64,000 bases of DNA, taken from Paraburkholderia sp. FT54. GTDB lineage: Bacteria > Pseudomonadota > Gammaproteobacteria > Burkholderiales > Burkholderiaceae. The translations under genes and the position numbers were made by a program. The DNA lies in the NCBI RefSeq assembly GCF_031585635.1, contig NZ_CP134196.1, positions 2,728,001 through 2,792,000 on the forward strand, read 5' to 3'. Below, piece by piece: positions 17,591 through 25,563 of this stretch. How positions within the stretch are numbered: the first letter of the stretch is position 1; the number at the start of each line of letters is the position of its first letter. The notes under the pieces were generated by a model, which saw only the letters and a program-made list of their open reading frames with translations, was not told where the DNA came from and made no database searches.

Positions 17591-17626
17591 TTAGGCGTTA
17601 ACGCCTAAGGGATAACCAGTATTATA
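17591..17626 (-). promoter_or_regulatory. Promoter and palindromic operator candidate of the DUF3563 gene
   Basis: On the minus strand a perfect TATAAT (17621-17626) is followed, about where transcription should start and just beyond, by the perfect 18-base palindrome TTAGGCGTTAACGCCTAA (17591-17608). No good -35 hexamer is seen, which would fit an activator-dependent promoter. The palindrome lies between the -10 and the ribosome binding site, a repressor-like position. Confidence 0.55.
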
Positions 17627-17678
17627 GGGAAAACCCTAGGAACACGCCAGCACTCATTTTCGAAGTGTTGCGCAGACG

Positions 17679-18875
17679 TCACCGAGCGCCTGCTGAGGCC
17701 GCTGTGGCGTCGGCTTCCGCGATGCGGCCCGTGTCCGTGCGGCGCTGATGTTTGAAAAATTCCCACACCATCGCACTGGCGTCCGGACCTTTGGCGGAAT
17801 GAAACGGCACCGCGTCGTCGCCGCCGCTCCAGGCATGAGCCAACCCTTGCACGCGGCACAGCCGTACCACCCGCCGTCCGCCGCGCAGGTAATCGCGCAT
17901 GACCATGCCGCCCTTGCGTTCTTCGCGGACTTCACCGGATTTACGCGCGCCGTTCTGGTCGACGATGCGGTTCAGGCGGAGAAACTGCACCGCCAGCTGA
18001 TCCGCGTTGACCGGCGAAACCACGTGGTCCGCGTCGCCGTGGATGATGATGGCGGGCATGCCGGGGTAACGAGCCACATCGGCGGTTTCGTCGACTAGCT
18101 CGGCCGGTTCGCGGCGCGCGCCGCGCCGCATCACGTCCATCGCCGCGACGCCCGAACGCGCCTCGCCGAAAGCGGGGCCGGAATGCAACGCAACTGCCGC
18201 GAAATGGTCCGGATAGTTGACGGCCAGAAGCGCCGTGAGGCCGGCGCCAGCGGAGATTCCGGCGACGTATACGCGCTCGCTGTCGAAACCATGCTGCGCG
18301 ACCAGCGCCCCCACCAGCGAAACCACGGCGCGCGCTTCGGCGCCGCCGGCGCTTTCGCCGGCGTCGTACCAATGCCAGCAGCGGTGCGAGTGCACGTGTT
18401 TCGACTGTTCCGGATAAACCACGGCAAAACCGAAACGGTCGGCCAGCACGTTCATCCTCGTGCCTTCTGCGAATTCATCGATCGACTGCGTGCAGCCGTG
18501 CAGCATCACCACCAGCGGCATGGCCTCGAGCGCATGGCCCGACGGGACATACAAGCCGTACTGGAGATGATTGACCAGCCGGCCGGGCGCGGCAGGTGCG
18601 GAGTGGAACGAGCGCGTCCACGAGCCGCTCGCCCACGCTGACGCGCGCGGACGCACACGCGACTCGCGGGCAGCGGGGCGCGGCACGTCACGTTTGGCGG
18701 GCGCACGCACCGCGGCGGCCGGCTTGAGCGGACGAACTTTGGTGGACGGCTTGCTGGTGGCGGGCCGGGCCGGTCGCGTCGTGGTGCGCTTGGTGGTTTT
18801 GCGAGCGTGCTCGGTTTGGATCGCGAGCAGGCGCTTGAGACCGCGCAGCCAGATTTTCGATAGACTTTTTGCCAT
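17679..18875 (-). CDS. PHB depolymerase family esterase with basic N-terminal linker
   Basis: Alpha/beta hydrolase of the polyhydroxybutyrate depolymerase-like esterase family, 398 residues. Visible are the oxyanion-region motif LHGCTQS, the lipase box GISAG with the catalytic serine, an aspartate in HGDADHVV and a histidine in GLAHAWSGG. The first about 90 residues form a low-complexity segment rich in Lys, Arg, Pro, Thr and Ala and without a signal peptide, reminiscent of basic, PAKKA-like tails that bind DNA or polyester granules. I chose the ATG at 18875 (MAKSLSKIW), since the sequence upstream looks non-coding. The real substrate may be PHB or another ester; family members are often annotated from similarity alone. 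Confidence 0.85.
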   Translation of the reverse strand: MAKSLSKIWLRGLKRLLAIQTEHARKTTKRTTTRPARPATSKPSTKVRPLKPAAAVRAPAKRDVPRPAARESRVRPRASAWASGSWTRSFHSAPAAPGRLVNHLQYGLYVPSGHALEAMPLVVMLHGCTQSIDEFAEGTRMNVLADRFGFAVVYPEQSKHVHSHRCWHWYDAGESAGGAEARAVVSLVGALVAQHGFDSERVYVAGISAGAGLTALLAVNYPDHFAAVALHSGPAFGEARSGVAAMDVMRRGARREPAELVDETADVARYPGMPAIIIHGDADHVVSPVNADQLAVQFLRLNRIVDQNGARKSGEVREERKGGMVMRDYLRGGRRVVRLCRVQGLAHAWSGGDDAVPFHSAKGPDASAMVWEFFKHQRRTDTGRIAEADATAASAGAR

Positions 18876-19286
18876 TGGCGGATAACCTCGCAAAAAGGGA
18901 CAGGGTCCGTCCGGTAGAACGGTGCTTTGTTGTGCAATGCACAATAACACCAATCTTCATGCGATGCTGGAACCTCGCGGATGCTGTCCGAGACCGAAGT
19001 TTTCGCAAGGCGAACCTTGTTGCGAGGCTGGCGTCAAAGCCCTGCAAGGCTCGTCCGCTGTTTGTTTGCGATTTGTCGGCCGAATCTTTACCGCTTGTTC
19101 GCGAGCTAACGTTAAGCGGCAAAAAGCTACGCGCGCGGCGCGACCGCCTTGTAGCACGCGTCTATACTGGCGGTTGCTTCGTTGCCGCACGAGACTATGC
19201 CGCGCCGGCCGAGTCGACGATTTGCGCCGCCTGTGCGTTAACCCCAACCAACCCGATTCTACGCGGCCCTGGTCGCGCCTCTTGCC
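18876..19286. other. Gene-free stretch with a TTGTGCA dyad
   Basis: These 411 bases separate the divergent esterase and PAP2 genes. The clearest element is the perfect 15-base dyad TTGTGCA-A-TGCACAA (18930-18944), 55 bases upstream of the esterase start. TGCA-rich dyads are reported targets of the PHB-responsive repressor PhaR in other bacteria, so an operator is plausible but unproven. I see no RNA gene or convincing small reading frame in the remainder. Confidence 0.45.
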
Positions 19287-19988
19287 ATGCCCGATTTACC
19301 TGCCCACCTTTGGTATTCGATCACCAGCCTCGGCGGCGCCGGCATGACGCTGCCGCTCGCGTTCGCCATCGCGCTGTGGCTGGCGGTCGGCTACACGTGG
19401 CGCATGGCGGCGGGCTGGCTGCTGCTGCTCGGCGCGGCCATCGGCGTGGTGACCGTGACGAAACTGGCGTTCCTCGGTTGGGGTGTCGGCGTGCGAGAGC
19501 TGGACTTCACCGGCGTCAGTGGCCACGCCATGCTGTCCACCGCCGTCTATCCGGTTGTGCTGTTCCTCATGCTGTTGCCGGCACGGCCGGCCATCCGTCT
19601 AGCCGGGGTGCTGCTCGGCCTTGCCGCAGGGATCGCAGTGGGTTTGTCACGGGTCGCGCTGAGTGCTCATTCGCCTTCTGAAGCCATTACCGGCTGTTTG
19701 ACCGGCGCCCTGGCCGCGCTGGTGTTCGTCCGTCTCGCGTGGCATGCGGAGCCGGGCCGGCTGTCGGCGCTGCCTGTCGCCGTCAGCATGATGGTCCTCG
19801 CGGTGCTGGCGCACGGCGTGCACGTGCCGACGCAGCGCTGGGTCACGCATATCGCGCTGAAAGTGTCTGGTCATGACAGACCGTTCATTCGCGCGAAGTG
19901 GAAGGCGGTGCGCGACGTCCGTCCGGCCGCGGCGCCGCTGTCGCAAACGCTCAACACGCTGGCGCCGCCGCAGTCGTCCGACGCCTGA
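19287..19988 (+). CDS. PAP2 superfamily membrane phosphatase
   Basis: Integral membrane protein of 233 residues with about six hydrophobic segments and the core of the PAP2 (type 2 phosphatidic acid phosphatase) signature: SGHAMLST near residue 75 and SRVALSAHSPSEAITG near 120-135, which hold the two catalytic histidines. The usual first motif (K-x6-RP) is not clearly present before them. Likely substrates are lipid phosphates such as undecaprenyl pyrophosphate or phosphatidic acid; this cannot be decided from sequence. The C-terminal 60 residues are soluble and not part of the family core. Confidence 0.8.
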   Translation: MPDLPAHLWYSITSLGGAGMTLPLAFAIALWLAVGYTWRMAAGWLLLLGAAIGVVTVTKLAFLGWGVGVRELDFTGVSGHAMLSTAVYPVVLFLMLLPARPAIRLAGVLLGLAAGIAVGLSRVALSAHSPSEAITGCLTGALAALVFVRLAWHAEPGRLSALPVAVSMMVLAVLAHGVHVPTQRWVTHIALKVSGHDRPFIRAKWKAVRDVRPAAAPLSQTLNTLAPPQSSDA

Positions 19989-20050
19989 ATCATCCCCCGT
20001 TGTTCGACAAGCCGCTTCATGCGCACGGCTGAATGATTGTCATGGGCCAC

Positions 20051-20074
20051 CGTTATAACCTTTCATATATTACG
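20051..20074 (+). promoter_or_regulatory. ModE-type molybdate box upstream of modA
   Basis: CGTTATAA-N8-ATATTACG forms an imperfect inverted repeat with 8-base arms and an 8-base spacer, the same layout as the E. coli modA operator bound by ModE. It lies 29 bases before the modA start, and a modE gene is present at the end of the cluster. Confidence 0.7.
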
Positions 20075-20102
20075 ATAGCGTTTTAACCCGCCGATCCGGT
20101 TC

Positions 20103-20897
20103 ATGCCGGACTTCCAAGCCTCCATGACACTCTCTCGCCGCGTTCTGAAGCAAGCGCTGTTCGTCGTCAGCGCCGTCTCCGTCGTCATCAGCGCCAATGC
20201 GCGCGCCGACGAACTGGTGGTCTCCGCTGCCGCCAGCCTGACCAACGCATTCAAAGCGGTCAGCGAGGTGTTTGAGCAGCAGCATCCGGGCACCAGGGTG
20301 CTGCTGAACTTCGGCGCCTCCGACGTGCTGATGCAGCAAATCGTCAAAGGCGCGCCCGCCGACGTGTTCGCGTCCGCGGATCAAAAGGCCATGGACAAGG
20401 CCGCCGCCGAAAAAGTGATCGTGCCGGCCACGCGCCGCGACTTCGCCGCCAATTCGCTGGTGCTGATCGTGCCGACGGACAGCCATTTCGCGCCGACCGA
20501 CCTGAACGATCTGACGTCGACGAACGTGAAGCGCGTCGCGTACGGCGATCCGGCTTCCGTGCCGGTCGGCCGTTACACGCAGGGCGCGCTGCAGGCCGCG
20601 GGCGTATGGGACGCCGTGAGTGCGAAGGCCGTGCTGGCGTCGAACGTACGTCAAAGCCTCGACTACGTGTCGCGTGGCGAAGTCGACGCCGGCTTCGTGT
20701 TCAGCACCGACGCCGCCGTCATGCCCGACAAGGTCAAGGTCGCGCTGAACGTGCCGACGCAAACGCCGATCACTTATCCGATCGCGCAAGTGGAAGGCAG
20801 CCGCCACGCAGCGGACGCGCAAGCGTTCATGAACTTCGTGCTGTCGCCGGCCGGCCAGGCCGTGCTCGCCAAGTACGGCTTCAGGCCCGCGCACTAA
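20103..20897 (+). CDS. modA: Molybdate ABC transporter, periplasmic binding protein
   Basis: Captures molybdate (and tungstate) in the periplasm for the ModBC permease. The 264 residues start with a signal peptide ending at ANARA (about residue 36), then ELVVSAAASLTNAF, the typical start of mature ModA, whose serine residues bind the oxyanion. The motif GDPASVPVGRYTQGAL near residue 143 is also diagnostic. Two ATGs, 20103 and 20124, could serve as start; neither has a clear ribosome binding site, and the later one gives a more usual signal peptide. First gene of modABC; preceded by a ModE-like box. Confidence 0.94.
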   Translation: MPDFQASMTLSRRVLKQALFVVSAVSVVISANARADELVVSAAASLTNAFKAVSEVFEQQHPGTRVLLNFGASDVLMQQIVKGAPADVFASADQKAMDKAAAEKVIVPATRRDFAANSLVLIVPTDSHFAPTDLNDLTSTNVKRVAYGDPASVPVGRYTQGALQAAGVWDAVSAKAVLASNVRQSLDYVSRGEVDAGFVFSTDAAVMPDKVKVALNVPTQTPITYPIAQVEGSRHAADAQAFMNFVLSPAGQAVLAKYGFRPAH

Positions 20898-20920
20898 CTT
20901 CACCGGGACGACGCACGCTC

Positions 20921-21595
20921 ATGCAACAGGCCTGGATTCCGCTCCTGCTGTCGCTGAAAGTGGCGGGCTGGGCCACCGCGCTCAATCTGGTATTCGGCGT
21001 CGCCGCGGGCTTCGGTTTGTCGCGCTGGCGCTCCGGCGCGCGCGACGTGATCGATTCGCTGCTGATGCTGCCGCTCGTCATGCCGCCCACGGTGCTCGGC
21101 TATTATCTGCTCGTCCTGCTCGGACGGCGCGGCGTGATCGGCGGCTGGCTCGACCGCCTAGATATTCAGTTGGTGTTCACCTGGCAGGGCGCGGTGATCG
21201 CCTCGACGGTCGTGGCGTTTCCGCTCGTACTGAAATCGGCGCGCGCCGCCTTCGAGGCCGTCGATCCGCAACTCGAGCGGGCCGCGCGCACGCTCGGCGT
21301 GAGCGAAACAGCCGTGTTCTTCCGCGTGACGCTGCCGCTCGCCGCGCGCGGCATTCTCGCCGGCGGTCTGCTGGCGTTCGCGCGAGCGCTCGGCGAATTC
21401 GGCGCGACGCTGATGATCGCGGGCAATCTGCCGGGACGCACGCAGACGCTGTCGGTGGCAGTCTATTCAGCCGTGCAGGCCGGTGACGACAGCACCGCGA
21501 ATTTCCTCGTGCTCGTGACCTCGGTGACGTGCGTCGTGATCCTGCTGCTCGCGGGGCGGCTCGTGCCGCAGCACACGCTGTTGAAGTCCAGTTGA
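20921..21595 (+). CDS. modB: Molybdate ABC transporter, permease
   Basis: Inner-membrane channel subunit (224 residues, about five to six helices). The cytoplasmic coupling motif ARALGEFGATLMIAGN near residue 150 matches the EAA loop of molybdate permeases, and LPLVMPPTVLGYYLL near 55 is also typical. The ATG at 20921 lies 23 bases after modA; the frame is open far upstream only because it runs through modA. Confidence 0.94.
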   Translation: MQQAWIPLLLSLKVAGWATALNLVFGVAAGFGLSRWRSGARDVIDSLLMLPLVMPPTVLGYYLLVLLGRRGVIGGWLDRLDIQLVFTWQGAVIASTVVAFPLVLKSARAAFEAVDPQLERAARTLGVSETAVFFRVTLPLAARGILAGGLLAFARALGEFGATLMIAGNLPGRTQTLSVAVYSAVQAGDDSTANFLVLVTSVTCVVILLLAGRLVPQHTLLKSS

Positions 21596-21596
21596 T

Positions 21597-22298
21597 ATGC
21601 TGCTCGCCGTCGACATCCGCAAGACCTTCCAGAGCGCCGAACGCCGCTTTACGCTCGATGTCGCGTTCAAGGCGACTTCGCAACGTGTCGTGTTGTTCGG
21701 GCCGTCCGGCGCGGGCAAAAGTCTGACGTTGCAGGCTATCGCCGGCCTGCTGCGTCCCGACGAAGGCACGATCACGCTGCATGGCAACGCGCTATTCGAC
21801 AGCGCGCGCGGCGTCGATCTGAAACCGCAAGCGCGCAAGATCGCCTATCTGTTTCAGGACTACGCGCTATTTCCGCATCTGAACGTGCGGCAGAACATCG
21901 GCTTCGGCTTGCAGCAGGGCTGGCTCAATCCGCGCGCGCGGATCGCGCATCCGCAGATCGATTACTGGCTCGATGCGCTCGAATTGACGAGTGTGGCGGG
22001 CAATCATCCGGTGCAGCTTTCCGGCGGACAAAAGCAGCGCGTGGCGCTGGCGCGAGCGCTCGTCGCGCAACCTCAGGTGCTGTTGCTGGACGAGCCCTTT
22101 TCAGCGCTCGACAGCGCTTTGCGCCAGCGCATGCGCCGCGAGCTATCCGAGCTGCAAACGCGGCTCGATATTCCGATGGTCTTGATCACGCACGACCCCG
22201 ACGATGTCGCCGCCTTCGGCGATCAGGTCGTGCAGGTCAGCGACGGCTGCGTGCGCGAGGATCATCCGTTCGCCGGCTACGCGCACACCCAACCCTGA
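21597..22298 (+). CDS. modC: Molybdate ABC transporter, ATPase without the C-terminal TOBE domain
   Basis: ATPase that powers molybdate import through ModB. Walker A GPSGAGKS (35-42), signature LSGGQKQR (141-148), Walker B VLLLDEP (161-167) and the switch histidine H199 are all intact. The protein stops at residue 233, right after the nucleotide-binding domain, whereas E. coli ModC (352 residues) has a C-terminal MOP/TOBE domain that binds molybdate and mediates feedback inhibition. The start codon follows the modB stop after one base. The stop is followed at once by the end of convergent modE, so no downstream fragment of the missing domain remains. Confidence 0.93.
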   Translation: MLLAVDIRKTFQSAERRFTLDVAFKATSQRVVLFGPSGAGKSLTLQAIAGLLRPDEGTITLHGNALFDSARGVDLKPQARKIAYLFQDYALFPHLNVRQNIGFGLQQGWLNPRARIAHPQIDYWLDALELTSVAGNHPVQLSGGQKQRVALARALVAQPQVLLLDEPFSALDSALRQRMRRELSELQTRLDIPMVLITHDPDDVAAFGDQVVQVSDGCVREDHPFAGYAHTQP

Positions 22299-22322
22299 CT
22301 CGAACGCGAGCGTTTCGCGCGT

Positions 22323-23159
22323 TCAGTCCTTCACACCGAGAATCACGCTCGACGCCTTGAACGCCGCGACGGCGCTCCCGCCTTCCACGAGGCCGAGTGT
22401 GTCGACGCTTTCATTGGTGACGACCGCGGTGATCACCGAGCCGCCATCCAGCACCAGCGACACTTCGGCATTCACCGCGCCGAGCTTCACGCTTTGCACC
22501 GTGCCGCGCAACTGGTTGCGCGCCGAGAGTTTGAGCGGCGCGCCGCTTGCGTTGTCGACAAGCAGCACGACCCACGACGCCTTGATCAACGCGAACGCCG
22601 CCGCGCCCTCCACAAGGCCCAGCGTCTCGGTGCTTTCATGCGTGATGACCGAGACAATCACGTGGCCGCCGGGAAGCGCCAGGGTGATTTCGTCGTTGAC
22701 GGTGCCGCGCGTGATCGCCGACACCGTGCCATAGAGCTGATTGCGCGCGCTCGTCTTCACGCCGATGCGGCCGATCAGATCCCAGTCCGTCGCGAATCCT
22801 TCGATCGCTGCGCCCGCGCGTTCGAGAAAGCGCCGATGCTCGCGTTCCACCGCGCGAAACGTCTCGATCAGTTTGACGGCGCGCGGCGTCAGCGTGGTGC
22901 CGCCACCGCCTTTGCCGCCGGTCAGGCGCACCACGAGCGGCTCGCCGGCAAGGTTGTTCATGATGTCGACGGCATCCCACGCGCCTTTGTAGCTGATGCC
23001 GACGGCTTTGGCCGCGCTGGTGATCGAGCCGGTCTCGCCAATCGCCGCCAATAGCGCGATCCGCGACGCGCCGCCGAGCGTCTGCGCGCCTGCCTGAAAC
23101 CAGACGGAGCCGCCGAGTTCGAGCGTTTCGCGGGGAGGATCGGTGCGGTCGGAAGTCAT
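22323..23159 (-). CDS. modE: ModE, molybdate-responsive transcriptional regulator
   Basis: Binds molybdate and represses modABC while activating some molybdoenzyme genes. The 278 residues comprise an N-terminal winged-helix domain with the family signature GISYKGAWDAVDIMNN (about 54-69) and TGGKGGGGTTLT (80-91), and two MOP/TOBE domains each starting SARNQLxGTV (137-146 and 212-221). Full two-MOP architecture. I start at the ATG at 23159 (MTSDRTDPP); the frame is open 40 codons further upstream, without similarity. It converges on modC with a 24-base gap, and its likely target is the 8-8-8 box at 20051-20074. Confidence 0.93.
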   Translation of the reverse strand: MTSDRTDPPRETLELGGSVWFQAGAQTLGGASRIALLAAIGETGSITSAAKAVGISYKGAWDAVDIMNNLAGEPLVVRLTGGKGGGGTTLTPRAVKLIETFRAVEREHRRFLERAGAAIEGFATDWDLIGRIGVKTSARNQLYGTVSAITRGTVNDEITLALPGGHVIVSVITHESTETLGLVEGAAAFALIKASWVVLLVDNASGAPLKLSARNQLRGTVQSVKLGAVNAEVSLVLDGGSVITAVVTNESVDTLGLVEGGSAVAAFKASSVILGVKD

Positions 23160-23279
23160 GGCGAGGAGCGGTCGATGACCGAGGAAAGGACGACGAATCA
23201 TTATAGCGACGCAGACCCGCGCCGCCCGCCGCCCCTTTTCACGCCTAGAAAAGCTCGCGTCACGACATGACCGCTGCAC

Positions 23280-23663
23280 TCACAGCGCGTACTGCGCGAT
23301 CCCGTTGCCGAACGACCAGTTCTCCTTCAGCACCTCGACGAGGTTGATCAACACGTCCTCGCGCCGGAGCCCCGGCGATTCAGCCAGTTCGTCCGCCATA
23401 CGCTTGTACAGCGCCTTTTTCATCTCGAGCGTGCGCGTGTTGTTCAGCGTGATCTGAATCATCACCAGATCGTCGCTTCGCTCGACGTTCAGATACTGGT
23501 TGTCGTACACAAAATTCCCGGCCTCGTGCTCAGTGATCAGCATGAAGATGTCGTCCTTCGGCACGTTGAAGGTGTCCACCAGCGAACGCTGGATGCTCTC
23601 CGTCAGCGCCTTCCGGTATTCAGCGGGCTTGCCTGCGCGCAATGCGATTCGTGTGAGCGGCAT
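23280..23663 (-). CDS. Tautomerase superfamily protein
   Basis: Small enzyme (127 residues) of the 4-oxalocrotonate tautomerase/MIF superfamily, in which the N-terminal proline, exposed after removal of Met1, is the catalytic base. The sequence begins MPLTRIALRAGK, giving Pro1 in place. The length and the pattern VPKDDIFMLITEHEAGNF fit the larger 'tautomerase_2' type (about 125-130 residues). The ATG at 23663 has AAGGAG upstream; an in-frame start 12 codons earlier would abolish the proline. It is divergent from a LysR gene 100 bases away, which probably regulates it. Substrate unknown. Confidence 0.85.
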   Translation of the reverse strand: MPLTRIALRAGKPAEYRKALTESIQRSLVDTFNVPKDDIFMLITEHEAGNFVYDNQYLNVERSDDLVMIQITLNNTRTLEMKKALYKRMADELAESPGLRREDVLINLVEVLKENWSFGNGIAQYAL

Positions 23664-23763
23664 GATGAAACTCCTTGGTTGCGTTGATTGGGTAAACACA
23701 GCTTAGGCGCGCCGAGTCATAATAAACAGACATCATTGACGATTTCATCTATATCCATCGAAA

Positions 23764-24615
23764 ATGAAAGTTCTCGATCTCGATGCGGTCCGGGCGTTCG
23801 TTCTGGTCGCAGACCTGCACAGTTTCACGCGTGCCGCGGATGCGCTCGATACGACGCAATCGGCCGTCAGTCTGAAGCTCAAGCGGCTGGAGGCCCATCT
23901 GGGCAAGCAGCTGCTGGAGCGCACGCCGCGTGTCGTGCGCCTTTCCGCGGACGGCAACGCGTTCCTCAGCGCCGCGCGCGACCTGCTGAACGCGCACGAA
24001 CGCGCGCTGGGTTCGCTGTCGGTCGAGCGCCGGCGGCTCGCGTTGGGGCTCAGCGAGCATGTCGCGGGGCCGGACCTGGCGCTCCTGCTCGGCAGGCTCA
24101 ACGCGCACGATCCAGGTCTGGTGATCGAATTGCATCTGGGCATGTCGGCCGCGCTGCTCGCGCAATTCGACGAACGCCGCCTCGACGCGGTGATCGTCCG
24201 CTATGGCGCCGACGAACCGCCGCGCAACGACGCGCAGGTGCTGTTCAGCGAACCGCTCGGTTGGCTCGCGACGCCGGCGTGGTTGCCGCGGGTCGGCGAG
24301 CCGTTGGCGCTGGCGCTGCTGAGTCCGCCGTGCAACGTGCGCGACGTGGCGCTGCGAACGCTCGCGCAGGCGGGCATCGGCTGGCAGGAAGTATTCGTCG
24401 GCGGCGGCGTGGCGGCCGTCGGTGCGGCCGTGGCGGCGGGACTGGCGGTGTCGCCGCTGGCGCGGCGCGTGGCGCCACGCGGCCTGATCGACGTCGGCGC
24501 GCGGCTGGGCTTGCCGTCACTGCCGGAATCGCGCGTGACCCTGCATTCGCGGGTGAGAGACGAACGGTCGATGGAGACGTTGCGGCTGGTGACGAATGGG
24601 TTGGCGATGCAATGA
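23764..24615 (+). CDS. LysR-family transcriptional regulator
   Basis: 283 residues with the typical N-terminal helix-turn-helix (AVRAFVLVADLHSFTRAADA ... VSLKLKRLEAHLGK, about residues 8-50) and a C-terminal effector-binding domain. Somewhat shorter than usual (about 300), with an Ala/Gly-rich stretch near residues 218-240. It is transcribed away from the tautomerase gene across a 100-base AT-rich region, the classical layout of a LysR regulator and its target. Its stop overlaps the start of an 87-codon frame by ATGA. Effector unknown. Confidence 0.9.
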   Translation: MKVLDLDAVRAFVLVADLHSFTRAADALDTTQSAVSLKLKRLEAHLGKQLLERTPRVVRLSADGNAFLSAARDLLNAHERALGSLSVERRRLALGLSEHVAGPDLALLLGRLNAHDPGLVIELHLGMSAALLAQFDERRLDAVIVRYGADEPPRNDAQVLFSEPLGWLATPAWLPRVGEPLALALLSPPCNVRDVALRTLAQAGIGWQEVFVGGGVAAVGAAVAAGLAVSPLARRVAPRGLIDVGARLGLPSLPESRVTLHSRVRDERSMETLRLVTNGLAMQ

Positions 24616-24875
24616 CAAAACAACTCGTGGCCCTGACCCGCGCATGGTGTGATGCCGTCGAGCGCGGCGATCCGATCGGCCTGATCGACCCGCCGCCAAA
24701 GCAACCCACCGACGTCGAGTTGTACTCGCACGCCTGGAAGGTCCGGCCGCCGCGCATAGTGGAAAGTTGGACGCACAGCGCCAAGGCCCGCCGGGCAGCA
24801 AGCCGAAACGCAAACGCGCGGCCTGAGTTCTGGACTAGTGGAGAATTGGCGGCAGCGAGCCGCTGCTGGCGGTAG
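24612..24875 (+). CDS. Small hypothetical protein overlapping the LysR gene
   Basis: An 87-codon frame that begins with an ATG overlapping the LysR stop (ATGA), the usual sign of coupled translation. The product (MTKQLVALTRAWCDAVERGD...) is hydrophilic and basic, with a run of Pro residues near 27-33 and an Arg/Ala-rich part near 60-72. I recognise no family. Its 3' end overlaps the 3' end of the convergent exported-protein gene by 41 bases, which is unusual and weakens the call. It could be a real co-translated small protein or chance. Confidence 0.45.
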   Translation: MTKQLVALTRAWCDAVERGDPIGLIDPPPKQPTDVELYSHAWKVRPPRIVESWTHSAKARRAASRNANARPEFWTSGELAAASRCWR

Positions 24876-25449
24876 CGGGATTGCTCGTGGCGTTCGCCGG
24901 ATTGGCGCTAACGTTTGCGGACGGGGCCGGCACATTGACGTGGGTCGCCGCTGGTTTCGCCGCGACCGTGGCCGATTGCGGGTGAGCCTGACGGGCCGGG
25001 ACCACCAGGTTCGCGCGCACCACCTTGCCCTGCGCCGGTTTCGTCTGGACGCGTTGCGCGTGCGGCTTTTTACTCTGTGCCATCACGGCCGTTTTCGAGG
25101 GCGCCTTGCTTGCACCCGTTGCGTTGATCCCGCTTTTCGTCGTGGCCTTGACCGCCACCTTCTTCACGCTGCCCTGCGCTACTGGCTTGTTGCTGTGTCC
25201 CGCCGTCGATGCAACGCGCGGCGCCGCGTGCTGAGCGCCCGCGACGTGCTTTGAAGCGGACTTCGAGGCGACTTTCGAACCGGCGGTAGACTTGATCTCG
25301 GCCGACCCGCCTTTTTTCCGGGCCTGCTTCGCGACATGCCCGCTCGCCTCGGGCGGGTTCCACACTTCGACATAACCCGCGGCCACGGCCGCGCCCGACA
25401 TACACCACACGGCAAGCGCCGCGACTGCTGCAACTGCTCGAACGCCCAT
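24835..25449 (-). CDS. Exported Ala/Lys-rich low-complexity protein
   Basis: 204 residues. An N-terminal signal peptide (MGVRAVAAVAALAVWCMSGA...AA, about 24 residues) is followed by GYVEVWNPPEA, a short motif I associate with exported Burkholderiales proteins. The rest is a strongly basic, disordered-looking chain dominated by Ala, Lys, Ser, Thr, Val and Pro, ending SLPPILH. Such composition resembles histone H1-like or wall-associated tails, but no domain is recognisable. Divergent from the toxin-antitoxin pair. Function unknown. Confidence 0.65.
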   Translation of the reverse strand: MGVRAVAAVAALAVWCMSGAAVAAGYVEVWNPPEASGHVAKQARKKGGSAEIKSTAGSKVASKSASKHVAGAQHAAPRVASTAGHSNKPVAQGSVKKVAVKATTKSGINATGASKAPSKTAVMAQSKKPHAQRVQTKPAQGKVVRANLVVPARQAHPQSATVAAKPAATHVNVPAPSANVSANPANATSNPATASSGSLPPILH

Positions 25450-25502
25450 CTCCTGCTTCTCCCGATCTTTCGACTTCCCTGACGAGCCAGGATTATATTC
25501 TC

Positions 25503-25530
25503 TTGCAAAAATCCATATTTAGACTAATAT
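25503..25530 (+). promoter_or_regulatory. Candidate promoter of the Xre-RES operon
   Basis: TTGCAA (25503-25508) and TAATAT (25525-25530) with a 16-base spacer, in a notably AT-rich stretch of about 80 bases just before the antitoxin gene. The AT-richness contrasts with the surrounding high-GC DNA. Confidence 0.4.
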
Positions 25531-25563
25531 CAATTTCAAGTACAAATTAGGACTTACCCGCTC

